Shown here: piece by piece, positions 51,268 to 57,434 of the stretch
How positions within the stretch are numbered: position 1 is the first letter of the stretch
Layout of the letters: each line of letters opens with the position of its first letter
DNA from: a virus
Virus record (IMG/VR): IMGVR_UViG_3300045911_000150
Coordinates: 1 to 57,615 of that record
Direction: 5' to 3' (one strand)
DNA length: 57,615 nucleotides
Program-made: the position numbers and the translations under genes
Notes under the pieces: generated by a model
The model's input: the letters and a program-made list of their open reading frames with translations, nothing else
Database searches by the model: none
What the model was told of the DNA's origin: nothing

Positions 51268-51684
51268 TCAGGTCAGCATCCGCACGGCGGTGTTTGCCCG
51301 GTTGTACATGTCGTCGAGCCAGGCGTTCCAGCGCAGCGCGGCGGCGAGGCGCGCAGAGTCGGTCGCCTCGTCGAGCGTGAGCAGGATCGACCCGTCGTAC
51401 GCTTCGTGAAACGTGGCGACAGCAGGCGCGATGGCCGGGTCGAACAGCATGACGGAGGCGTCGTACTCGTCGCCCCGCCCGGAGCGCCACGCGAAGGGCG
51501 TCCCGGTGCCGATCAGGTGGCTCTCCACCGCCTCGGGCAGCGAGCCGTAGTTGACTTCTTCCCAGCCGTACTGGATCGGCGAGTCAACGTCGGTCGGCTC
51601 GCCCAGCGCGCTCGTGAGGCGCTCCATCAGCTCCGGCGTCGGCGGGCTGGCGAGGATCAAGATGCAGTAGGTGCGATCACTCAT
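51268..51684 (-). CDS. Hypothetical protein (138 aa)
   Basis: The start MSDRTYCILILASPPTPEL is preceded by the mini-ORF leader (ATG GAG ACC TGA, 51686-51697) but no palindrome. An alpha/beta fold is likely (GSILLTLDEATDSARLAAAL). No family is recognised. Confidence 0.65.
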   Translation of the reverse strand: MSDRTYCILILASPPTPELMERLTSALGEPTDVDSPIQYGWEEVNYGSLPEAVESHLIGTGTPFAWRSGRGDEYDASVMLFDPAIAPAVATFHEAYDGSILLTLDEATDSARLAAALRWNAWLDDMYNRANTAVRMLT

Positions 51685-51685
51685 G

Positions 51686-51754
51686 TCAGGTCTCCATGCG
51701 GTTGGTGCAAGCGCGGGCCGTGGGGTAGACCACGCCGCGTACCTCGATCTGCAT
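51686..51754 (-). CDS. Possible 22-aa coupling peptide ending in the mini-ORF leader
   Basis: ATG 51754 overlaps the upstream stop (TGATG), and the frame ends in NRMET at the TGA of the leader of 51268-51684. It would carry ribosomes from the upstream gene to the next start. It could simply be the mini-ORF frame open by chance. Confidence 0.35.
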   Translation of the reverse strand: MQIEVRGVVYPTARACTNRMET

Positions 51755-52098
51755 CACCAGTCGTAGAGCGGCAGCTGGTCCAGCGTGTCGCCGTCCCTGT
51801 CGAGGCACAGCCAGACGCAGCCCAGTTTGCGCGCACAGGTCATGCAGTCCGCGAGGTCGGGCGGCAGGGTGTCGCTGCACTCGGCCCACGCCTGCGCGTC
51901 GCCCGGCACGTGGATCCACCAGCCGTAGTCGCCCTTCGGATACACGGTCAGGCGCAGGCGGGGCTGTCGTGCCCACGGGTCGGTCGCGCGGGTCATGCGC
52001 CGGCAGTGGCTGTCCAGCCGCTGCGCGGTGCTTTCGCGGATGTGTCCGGTGCTGATGGTGAGCATGAGCTCGACGCCGACGGGATGTCGGTAGTCCAT
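51754..52098 (-). CDS. Hypothetical protein (114 aa)
   Basis: The start MDYRHPVGVELMLTISTG follows a mini-ORF leader (ATG GAG AAC TGA, 52100-52111) and a palindrome. The product has a Cys-rich segment (DCMTCARKLGCVWLCLDRDG) and a beta-rich middle. The function is unknown. Confidence 0.65.
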   Translation of the reverse strand: MDYRHPVGVELMLTISTGHIRESTAQRLDSHCRRMTRATDPWARQPRLRLTVYPKGDYGWWIHVPGDAQAWAECSDTLPPDLADCMTCARKLGCVWLCLDRDGDTLDQLPLYDW

Positions 52099-52126
52099 GT
52101 CAGTTCTCCATGTGTTGAGGTTTAAG

Positions 52127-52146
52127 TTTGTGACATGTGTCACAAA
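52127..52146. promoter_or_regulatory. Palindrome plus mini-ORF leader of 51754-52098
   Basis: TTTGTGAC-ATGT-GTCACAAA lies 28 nt before ATG 52098. Its first half supplies the TGA stop of gene 52140-52544. Confidence 0.8.
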
Positions 52147-52544
52147 GTCAGTGCAGCCGCTGCGCGCAGCCGGGTGAACCAGTCGGGGTGCAGGCTGATG
52201 GAGTAGTCCCACTCCACGCAGGTTGCGAGGAACAGGGGGCAGTACTCGAAATCGAAGGCCACGGGATCGTGCTCGGGGCTCAGCGCGGCCCAGCCGATGT
52301 CGCAGGGCAGCACTATCTGCGACACGGCGTGGCGCAGTCCGATCGAGCCGTACCTGACCCGGACAGCGGCGTAGGTCTGCGCCACCGCGCTTTCGCCGGG
52401 GTCGATGAAGGCTTCCCAGAGGCACATCGCCGTTTCCAACTCGCTCTTGCGCGAGCGCGCCTCGGACTGGCGCAAATAGTCCTCGACACGCGCGATCTCG
52501 GTCAGGGTCATCTGTGCAGCCCAGTTGGGGGGAATGTGCTTCAT
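52140..52544 (-). CDS. Hypothetical protein (134 aa)
   Basis: ATG overlaps the HTH-protein stop (ATGA), so the two are coupled. The product (SELETAMCLWEAFIDPGESA, YGSIGLRHAVSQIVLPCDIG) is mostly helical. The gene ends inside the palindrome at 52127-52146 (TTG TGA). No family is recognised. Confidence 0.65.
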   Translation of the reverse strand: MKHIPPNWAAQMTLTEIARVEDYLRQSEARSRKSELETAMCLWEAFIDPGESAVAQTYAAVRVRYGSIGLRHAVSQIVLPCDIGWAALSPEHDPVAFDFEYCPLFLATCVEWDYSISLHPDWFTRLRAAAALTL

Positions 52545-52762
52545 CGCTTCTTCCTCCGGGCGAAGATCTCGATGCCGAGGTCGAGGTTGATGGCGAACAG
52601 GGTGTAGTCGCGCGGCCAGCGCGTCTTGCCCCGACGGATGGCATAGATCGCCGACGTGGACACGCCGATGCGCTTGCTCAGGCGGTAGACATCCTCGCCG
52701 TGGAGCGCATCGCGCACCACGGCCATCATGTCGGCACCGCTGGCGACGGGGATGTCGGTCAC
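52541..52762 (-). CDS. Small HTH DNA-binding protein (73 aa), candidate regulator
   Basis: VYRLSKRIGVSTSAIYAIRR (about 25-44) is a Cro/CI-type helix-turn-helix; the C-terminus is basic (ARRKKR). It starts at GTG with AAGGAG upstream. It is the only clear HTH regulator in the window and lies in the middle of the palindrome-rich block, so it is the leading candidate to bind the palindromes. That link is inference. Confidence 0.8.
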   Translation of the reverse strand: MTDIPVASGADMMAVVRDALHGEDVYRLSKRIGVSTSAIYAIRRGKTRWPRDYTLFAINLDLGIEIFARRKKR

Positions 52763-52766
52763 GGGC

Positions 52767-52913
52767 CTACTCCTTCGTGAAGCCGTGGAACCAGCCGGGC
52801 CCGCGGGTGTCGGGGCGGCTGCACCACGCCTGCGCCTCGGCCAGGGTCAGGCCGCGCCGGATGACGCGCCGGCGCCCGCTGCGCGAGAAGCGGATGATCA
52901 TGTAGGTGTCCAT
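52767..52913 (-). CDS. Small conserved phage protein (48 aa)
   Basis: The product [20 protein letters not shown] continues [20 protein letters not shown]. This pattern (basic N-terminus, LTLAEAQ, C-x-R-x-D-T-x-G-x-GWF) is found in a small family of phage proteins of unknown function. It has the palindrome and mini-ORF leader and heads a group containing the HTH gene. Confidence 0.75.
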   Translation of the reverse strand: MDTYMIIRFSRSGRRRVIRRGLTLAEAQAWCSRPDTRGPGWFHGFTKE

Positions 52914-52941
52914 GTCAGGTCTCCATGTGCTGAGGGTGAAG

Positions 52942-52961
52942 TTTGTGACACATGTCACAAA
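52942..52961. promoter_or_regulatory. Palindrome plus mini-ORF leader of 52767-52913 (HTH operon)
   Basis: TTTGTGAC-ACAT-GTCACAAA lies 28 nt before ATG 52913, with mini-ORF ATG GAG ACC TGA at 52915-52926. It provides the stop codon of gene 52955-53179. If the HTH protein binds here, it would control its own transcript. Confidence 0.8.
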
Positions 52962-53179
52962 CTCTGGTCGTGCAGGGCGGCGTCGGCCCGGCGAAACTGG
53001 CGGCTGTCGTGCGGGTTGCCGCTGTTGCACATCGGGCACGAGCATTTCCGCAGGTTGTCGGCCCAGCGCAGGACCTTGGTCATGTCGCGCCAGCCGAGGT
53101 GGCGGGTCACGACGGGCAGAGCGCGGGCGATGGCCTTCTGGCGCTGAGCGCGGCGCCAGGCGCGGTCACGGGTGGTCAT
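52955..53179 (-). CDS. Small basic protein with Cys cluster (74 aa)
   Basis: The start [20 protein letters not shown] is highly basic; [12 protein letters not shown] supplies three Cys and a His, a possible zinc knuckle. Its last codons TTG-TGA lie inside the palindrome at 52942-52961. It follows the RadC-like stop by one base. The function is unknown; nucleic-acid binding is plausible. Confidence 0.7.
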   Translation of the reverse strand: MTTRDRAWRRAQRQKAIARALPVVTRHLGWRDMTKVLRWADNLRKCSCPMCNSGNPHDSRQFRRADAALHDQSL

Positions 53180-53180
53180 G

Positions 53181-53669
53181 TCAGAAAACTCCGATGGAAC
53201 GAAAGCTGGTGGTCTTGTCGGCGGCCACGAGGACGTGGTCGTGCAGGGTCACGTCGATGGTCTTGAGCGCGTCGGCGATCCGGCGGGTCATGTGGATGTC
53301 GGCCTCGCTGGGGCTCACGCTCCCGCTGGGGTGATTGTGGGTGATGATGACGGCCGAGGCGTCGAGCGCCAGCGCCCGCGCCACGATCTGCCGGGGGTAG
53401 ACGGGAACGTGGTCCACGCTGCCCCGCGCCACCTCCTCGTCGGCGATCAGGGCGTTGCGCTTGTCGAGGTAGAGGACGCGGAAGCACTCCACCCGCTGCG
53501 GCCCCAGCGTGACCTTGAGGTAGTCGAGCAGCGCGCCCCACGACTGGATGACGGGCCGGCCGGCGATCATGCGGGCGAGGATGGCCCGCGCCTCGCGCAA
53601 GGTGCGCTGCTGGTCAGGGGTGAGCATGTGCGCCCAGTCCGGCTCCCGGATGTCAGCGATCTTTTCCAT
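53181..53669 (-). CDS. RadC-like JAB domain protein (162 aa)
   Basis: VIITHNHPSG (H111, H113) with S/EAD (about 121-124) is the RadC JAMM/JAB metal motif; the first 60 residues form a helical segment. RadC proteins are frequent on mobile elements; their biochemical role remains unsettled. Leader CTCACACACAAGGAG and a palindrome 27 nt upstream precede ATG. Confidence 0.87.
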   Translation of the reverse strand: MEKIADIREPDWAHMLTPDQQRTLREARAILARMIAGRPVIQSWGALLDYLKVTLGPQRVECFRVLYLDKRNALIADEEVARGSVDHVPVYPRQIVARALALDASAVIITHNHPSGSVSPSEADIHMTRRIADALKTIDVTLHDHVLVAADKTTSFRSIGVF

Positions 53670-53696
53670 GTGTCGTCTCCTTGTGTGTGAGTCAAG

Positions 53697-53716
53697 TTTG
53701 TGACATGTGTCACAAA
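53697..53716. promoter_or_regulatory. Palindrome in the RadC-like leader
   Basis: TTTGTGAC-ATGT-GTCACAAA lies 27 nt before ATG 53669 and supplies the TGA stop of gene 53710-54003. Confidence 0.8.
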
Positions 53717-54003
53717 GTCTGTTTGCGGCACCAGTCCAGCAGGGCGGGCGGCAGGTGTTTCGCGGCGCAGGCCAGCGCCCCCTCGGGGTCGCTCCGCGCG
53801 CACCGGTCCAGCAGGTCGGGCGGCAGCCGGTGCGCGGCGTGGACCAGCGCCAGCGGCGGATGCTCTCGCGCGCACCAGTCCAGCAGGTCGGGCGGCAGCC
53901 GGTCCGCGGCGTGGACCAGCGCGCGCCACGACGCAGGCTGCTCGTCGTCCGGCAGGCCAAGCAGCGCCACCAGCGCCGCCACCCGGTCCCGCGCGTCGGT
54001 CAC
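53710..54003 (-). CDS. Helical-repeat protein (97 aa), LPPDLLDWCAR units
   Basis: It starts at GTG 54003 overlapping the upstream stop (GTGA). About 70 of 97 residues are three tandem units of 22-25 residues, each with AL-x-HAA-x-RLPPDLLD-x-CAR; the third is diverged (AAKHLPPALLDWCRK). The units resemble short leucine-rich-variant or HEAT-like helical repeats. The last codons lie in a palindrome. The function is unknown; a protein-interaction scaffold is plausible. Confidence 0.7.
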   Translation of the reverse strand: MTDARDRVAALVALLGLPDDEQPASWRALVHAADRLPPDLLDWCAREHPPLALVHAAHRLPPDLLDRCARSDPEGALACAAKHLPPALLDWCRKQTL

Positions 54004-54455
54004 AGCGCCACCCACCGCTGGCCGGTGCGCGGATCGCGGATGGTGACGGTGCGCGTGGGGCCGTACACGTCCTCGATCATGGCCGGGCGGTAGCGGCCCG
54101 AGGCCACGGCCCGGTCGAAGGCATCCAGCACGGACTGGGGAGTCTGCCCCACGTGGGCGCGCGGCCGGGCGACGATGCCCGCCGGCTTGCGCTTGCTGGC
54201 CGGGTCCGGGATCGCGTCGCTGCACTCGGGCAGGGCGGGCGCGCGGCCCACCGACACGGCGCAGGGACTCAGATCGGCCGGCCTGACCACGGGGGCGCTC
54301 TTGCGGCGGCGCGGCTTTGCCGGCGCGGCAGGGTTCAGCCCGAGGCTCATCAGGAACCGCGCGTGGGCGGCATGGGCGGCATCGCGGCTGGCGCGCTCGC
54401 CAGCAGCCAGAGGCGGAGCGGAGCGACCGGAGCGGTCGGCGACATAGATGATCAT
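54000..54455 (-). CDS. Hypothetical protein (151 aa), Pro/Arg-rich
   Basis: The start MIIYVADRSGRSAPPL follows leader CTCACACACAAGGAT and a palindrome 31 nt upstream. A basic linker (AAPAKPRRRKSAPVVRP) is followed by a helical segment and a final beta segment (GPTRTVTIRDPRTGQRW). It is the first gene of the accessory block after promoter 54566-54594. The function is unknown. Confidence 0.65.
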   Translation of the reverse strand: MIIYVADRSGRSAPPLAAGERASRDAAHAAHARFLMSLGLNPAAPAKPRRRKSAPVVRPADLSPCAVSVGRAPALPECSDAIPDPASKRKPAGIVARPRAHVGQTPQSVLDAFDRAVASGRYRPAMIEDVYGPTRTVTIRDPRTGQRWVAL

Positions 54456-54486
54456 GGCAGGTATCCTTGTGTGTGAGGTTGAGGAG

Positions 54487-54506
54487 TTTGTGACATGTGT
54501 CACAAA
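54487..54506. promoter_or_regulatory. Palindrome in the leader of the first accessory gene
   Basis: TTTGTGAC-ATGT-GTCACAAA lies 31 nt before ATG 54455 and about 50 nt downstream of the expected start site of promoter 54566-54594, so it would be transcribed. Confidence 0.8.
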
Positions 54507-54507
54507 G

Positions 54508-54549
54508 TCCGGGCAGGCACTTCGGGCAGTCACTTCGGGCAGGCACTTT
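54508..54549. repeat. Three 13-bp direct repeats (CGGGCAGGCACTT) in the 5' leader
   Basis: Units CGGGCAGGCACTT, CGGGCAGTCACTT and CGGGCAGGCACTT are adjacent, between the promoter and the palindrome. They would be part of the transcript. Confidence 0.7.
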
Positions 54550-54565
54550 TTCGATTATGTGTATA

Positions 54566-54594
54566 AGACTACCACATATTGGGGCTTATGTCAA
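54566..54594 (-). promoter_or_regulatory. Sigma70-type promoter of the accessory block
   Basis: TTGACA (54594-54589), a 17-bp spacer and TAGTCT (54571-54566), with GCTTGACATA around the -35 as in two other promoters. It lies just after the terminator hairpin 54606-54636. Confidence 0.85.
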
Positions 54595-54605
54595 GCATAA
54601 AATAT

Positions 54606-54636
54606 CCCGGAGCGCCTCCATGCGGGGCACTCCGGG
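54606..54636 (-). terminator. Terminator after the HNH gene
   Basis: An 11-bp stem CCCGGAGTGCC/GGCGCTCCGGG (one wobble) followed on the minus strand by ATATTTTA. It isolates the HNH transcript from the downstream promoter. Confidence 0.65.
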
Positions 54637-54741
54637 CAGGATCGGGCGGCAGAGTCGGGCGGCAGGGTCGGGCGGCAGGGTCGGGCGGCAGGGTCGGGCG
54701 GCAGGGTCGGGCGGCAGGGTCGGACGGCAGGGTCGGGCGGG
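54636..54741. repeat. 13-bp tandem repeat (GGGTCGGGCGGCA)n, about eight copies
   Basis: Near-perfect units run between the HNH stop region and the terminator; single-base variants occur in the first and last copies. No gene is present. The GGG/CGGG runs could also form G-rich secondary structure. Confidence 0.8.
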
Positions 54742-54771
54742 ACTACTGTGGCGCCGCCTGCGGGGCGCCTG

Positions 54772-55350
54772 TCATTCCGCGGCCTCTCGGGCTGCGGCGG
54801 CCCGAGCCTTGCGCCGGGCCTTCAGCTTGTCGTGGCAGGTCCTGATCACAGCGACGATCAGATCGCACTCCCTGGGGTCAGGACGCTCGGCCCAGATGCC
54901 GCGCATCAGAGTGTCGACCATCGCCCGCGCGGCGCTTCGAGCGTGGCTGCCTCCCCACGGATCGACCTTGCCGTTGTAAGGGGTGCGGGGCGGCAGCCAC
55001 ACAAGGTTGTCCAGCGCGCAGTCGGCAAGAATGCCGTTCTTGTGCTCCAGCACCATGTCCGGGATGTCGGGCTTGAGTCCGAAGGCAGCGGCCACGGCGT
55101 GCTTCAGCTGGATCGCGCAATACTTGCGCTGGCCGTGAACCCGGTGGAAGCCGATCGGCTGGATGAACAGGGTGCCGTTGGGCCGCACGGACGCCTTGAG
55201 CGGGCGGGGATGGTCCATGCGCTGACCGGCGAAGCTGTGCGTGCCTGCCCATGTGCGAACGCGGCCGAGATTGGAAATCTCCACGAGTCCACGGAACTCG
55301 GTGTCTCGGACAGGCGGCAGCGGTTTCCACACTTCTTGAGGGGTCGTCAT
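54772..55350 (-). CDS. NUMOD4-HNH endonuclease, homing type (192 aa)
   Basis: EVWKPLPPVRDTEFRGLVEI with SNLGRVRT (NUMOD4, about residues 6-34) is followed by an HNH core (LEHKNGILADCALDNLVWL, about 100-120) and a basic C-terminal helix. This architecture is typical of free-standing homing endonucleases of phages. Start MTTPQEV has AGGAG about 10 nt upstream. It is alone between a promoter and a terminator, as expected for an inserted unit. Confidence 0.88.
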   Translation of the reverse strand: MTTPQEVWKPLPPVRDTEFRGLVEISNLGRVRTWAGTHSFAGQRMDHPRPLKASVRPNGTLFIQPIGFHRVHGQRKYCAIQLKHAVAAAFGLKPDIPDMVLEHKNGILADCALDNLVWLPPRTPYNGKVDPWGGSHARSAARAMVDTLMRGIWAERPDPRECDLIVAVIRTCHDKLKARRKARAAAAREAAE

Positions 55351-55383
55351 CGGAGATTCTCCTGGGTTGGGGCTGGTGGAAGG

Positions 55384-55412
55384 CATGTAGCAGACGGTTT
55401 TGCCCATTTCAA
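55384..55412 (-). promoter_or_regulatory. Promoter for the HNH gene
   Basis: TTGAAA (55412-55407), a 17-bp spacer and TACATG (55389-55384), about 35 nt before ATG 55350. Confidence 0.55.
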
Positions 55413-55842
55413 GGGGGTTAATAGAGGCTTTTGCCCATTGGGCGGGCTAATGGGTTGTTTTCGACCAAGGTGAGTCAGTCAGGGGGCGGTTAAGTAGCTG
55501 ATGCAGCACGAAGGTGAGTCCACTGGTCAAAATAGACACGGTTTTAGAGCGATAGTAAGTGTGTCTGGCATAGGATTCGGGGGGATTCGGGAGTTCGCCA
55601 CATGTTGGCAACTAAAAATGGCATTCCGTACCGTGACTACAGCAAAAAAACCTGTCTATCCAGTCTATTTTATATATCTATTGACTTATAAACAAACAAA
55701 AACAACAACATGGAGATCGCCCGACTGAAGGCCTCCGGCGACCACTAGACTCAGTGGACCCCCCCAATGGACGCATTGGACCCCCCCAATAGGTCGCGTT
55801 TTCTCTATTCGCCTACCCCGAGGTGGTCAGAATCGGCCCAAG

Positions 55843-55862
55843 TTTGTGACATCTATCACAAA
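55843..55862. promoter_or_regulatory. Palindrome (one mismatch) at the start of the iteron array
   Basis: TTTGTGAC-ATCT-ATCACAAA differs from the others by one base in the right arm. It directly precedes iteron 1 (55866). Confidence 0.7.
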
Positions 55863-55865
55863 CTT

Positions 55866-56210
55866 GTTGGAGACTTGCCCTATTGGGGACCTACACTAGG
55901 TTCACCGGTTGGAAACTTTCTCTATTCGCGCCTACACTAGGTTCACCGGTTGGAAACTTCCCCTATTCACGCACTACACTAGGTTCACATGTTGGAAACT
56001 TTCCCTATTCACGCACTACACTAGGTTTGCATGTTGGAAACTCTCTCTATTCGCTCACTACACTAGGTTTACATGTTGGAAACTTTTCCTATTCGTGCGC
56101 GAGTTTGTGACATGTGTCACAAACTTGTTGGAGACTTCACCTATTCGTGCGCGGCACTAGAGTCACTTGTTGGAGATTCTTGCCTGGCGACGGCACTACC
56201 GTCCCACTAC
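55866..56210. repeat. Eight 42-bp iterons
   Basis: Units start GTTGGA(A/G)A at 55866, 55908, 55949, 55991, 56033, 56075, 56127 and 56169, mostly 42 bp apart. The core is GTTGGAAACT then CCTATTC then CACTACACTAGGTT. Between 56075 and 56127 the spacing is 52 because a palindrome occupies part of the unit. Such regularly spaced iterons are typical of initiator-binding sites. Confidence 0.85.
56104..56123. promoter_or_regulatory. Palindrome inside the iteron array
   Basis: TTTGTGAC-ATGT-GTCACAAA sits between iterons 6 and 7 and is followed by ACTTGTTGGAGACTT, the same junction as after the 55843 palindrome. Confidence 0.8.
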
Positions 56211-56400
56211 TGTCCCGTATCGGCTGCTGGCGCAGCCTGCATTGGGGTCGGCTGCTGGTGCAGCCTGCGTGGTGAATAGAGAAATGGAGTCCGCGTTGGG
56301 GGCGGCGGGCTGCGCCGCCTGCGTGGTGAATAGGATCGTCGCGGCGAATAGGCCCGTTGTGGCGAATAGGGCAATAGGGTCTGGGCGAGTCCTCAGCAAG

Positions 56401-56420
56401 TTTGTGACATGTGTCACAAA
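56401..56420. promoter_or_regulatory. Palindrome downstream of the early gene terminators
   Basis: TTTGTGAC-ATGT-GTCACAAA lies between the iteron region and the twin terminators. No start codon follows on the minus strand, so it is not a leader copy. Confidence 0.8.
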
Positions 56421-56444
56421 CTCGGGCCCTGTGCGGCAGGCATG

Positions 56445-56472
56445 AAAAAACCCCCCGGCTTGCGCCGGGGGG
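56445..56472 (-). terminator. Intrinsic terminator, second of a pair
   Basis: Minus strand: CCCCCCGGC-GCAA-GCCGGGGGG followed by TTTTTT. It is part of a direct repeat that also contains the 56503-56530 copy. Confidence 0.9.
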
Positions 56473-56502
56473 TTGGGGGCCGGGGGCTGGGCGGCAGGCA
56501 TG

Positions 56503-56530
56503 AAAAAACCCCCCGGCTTGCGCCGGGGGG
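56503..56530 (-). terminator. Intrinsic terminator, first of a pair
   Basis: An identical hairpin and T-run lies 25 nt after the stop of the 56556-57365 gene. Two consecutive strong terminators would keep early transcription out of the iteron region. Confidence 0.9.
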
Positions 56531-56555
56531 TTGGGGGCCGTTCGGGCCGGGGCGG

Positions 56556-57365
56556 TTACTTCGAGGTCTCCGCCTTGACGGCCGCGATGAAGGCCTCATA
56601 GGCGCTGCGCAGCGGGCCGGGCAGGCTCTTGCGATTTTTCTTCATGTTGGCGACCATGAACGCGGCTTCGTTCTGCGCGTGGGCGTACCATTCGGCCTTG
56701 CTCACCAAGATCGGCAGGGTGAGGCCCTGCGCGGCCGGCACCTCGGCCGGCACCTCGGCCGGCGCCTCGGCCGGCGCCTCGGGCTCCGACTCGGTCTGCG
56801 TCATGCGCGGCTTGCGCGAGCTGATCTTGACGGCGGTCATGTCGGCCGGAGGCGGGTTCGTGGCCAGCGGCACGAAGAACGCATCCGAATTGATCGCCGT
56901 GGTGTCGGCCGGGGTGGGCGACTCGGTGTCGGCCGGGGTGGGCGACTCGGTGTCGGCCGGGGTGGGCGACTCGGTGTCGGTCGCGGCCGACGGCCGCGCG
57001 CCGCCCTGCGGCGCGTCGCTCTGAAGATCCAGCTTGGCCAGCAGGCGCGAACGGGCCTGCCGCGCGGCATCGTAGGCGGTTTTCCAGCCCTGCGGTCGAT
57101 CCTTGTCGGCGAAATCGAACCACGCCAGCGCCTTGGCCATGGATTTGACGTTGCAGGGCATCCCCAACGCGTGGGCGATGTAGCCCGCATCGAACGTACG
57201 CCGCATCTGAGTGGACACGACGCCAGCGACACCGGCCGAGTTGCGGAACGCCTTTTCGACGGCCGCGCGCAGCGCCGCATCCTTGGCGCTGGCCATGTGG
57301 CCCGCATCGAAGAGTCCGCGATCCGCCTCGGACGGGTTGAACGGGGTCGGCTTGGGTTTGGTCAT
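56556..57365 (-). CDS. Early protein with (ADTESPTP)n repeat, paralogue of the 930-1577 product (269 aa)
   Basis: Residues about 1-125 match the N-terminal domain of the 930-1577 protein by spacing of F, GY, RP-x2-W, AR and RLLA-L-LQS. Three ADTESPTP units (DNA about 56905-56980) follow, then a C-terminal domain with a short APAEVPAEVP repeat and VSKAEWYAHAQNEAAFMVAN. ATG 57365 has leader CACACATAGGAG; the longer frame from 57434 would run into the promoter. It is transcribed alone from 57435-57463 to the twin terminators. The function is unknown. Confidence 0.8.
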   Translation of the reverse strand: MTKPKPTPFNPSEADRGLFDAGHMASAKDAALRAAVEKAFRNSAGVAGVVSTQMRRTFDAGYIAHALGMPCNVKSMAKALAWFDFADKDRPQGWKTAYDAARQARSRLLAKLDLQSDAPQGGARPSAATDTESPTPADTESPTPADTESPTPADTTAINSDAFFVPLATNPPPADMTAVKISSRKPRMTQTESEPEAPAEAPAEVPAEVPAAQGLTLPILVSKAEWYAHAQNEAAFMVANMKKNRKSLPGPLRSAYEAFIAAVKAETSK

Positions 57366-57434
57366 AGCAGTAACTCCTATGTGTGATTTGGGCGGGTTGC
57401 CCGGCTGGCCTCGGTTATTCGCGACCATACACAT

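Larger units (their letters stand above)
55351..56555. other. 1.2-kb non-coding region, candidate replication origin
   Basis: Contents in order: promoter for the HNH gene (55384-55412); direct repeats with TTTTGCCCATT (55398-55440); an AT-rich stretch (about 55610-55720), the least GC-rich of the window; paired GGACCCCCCCAAT repeats (55758-55792); eight 42-bp iterons with two palindromes (55843-56210); and twin terminators (56445-56530). No credible gene is seen. Confidence 0.65.

Noticed and set aside
46595-54546. N-terminal extensions reading FVTHVTN or TCVTN-like peptides before several accessory genes
   Set aside because: These are the palindrome translated in frame; conserved Shine-Dalgarno leaders lie downstream, so the shorter starts are used.
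55501-55728. 75-residue plus-strand frame in the AT-rich region
   Set aside because: There is no ribosome-binding site or recognisable domain, and composition is unlike the other genes; the origin-like context explains the low GC.
55883-56110. 75-residue plus-strand frame in the iteron array
   Set aside because: It is a translation of the 42-bp repeats (a multiple of 3 keeps the frame open) with no ribosome-binding site.
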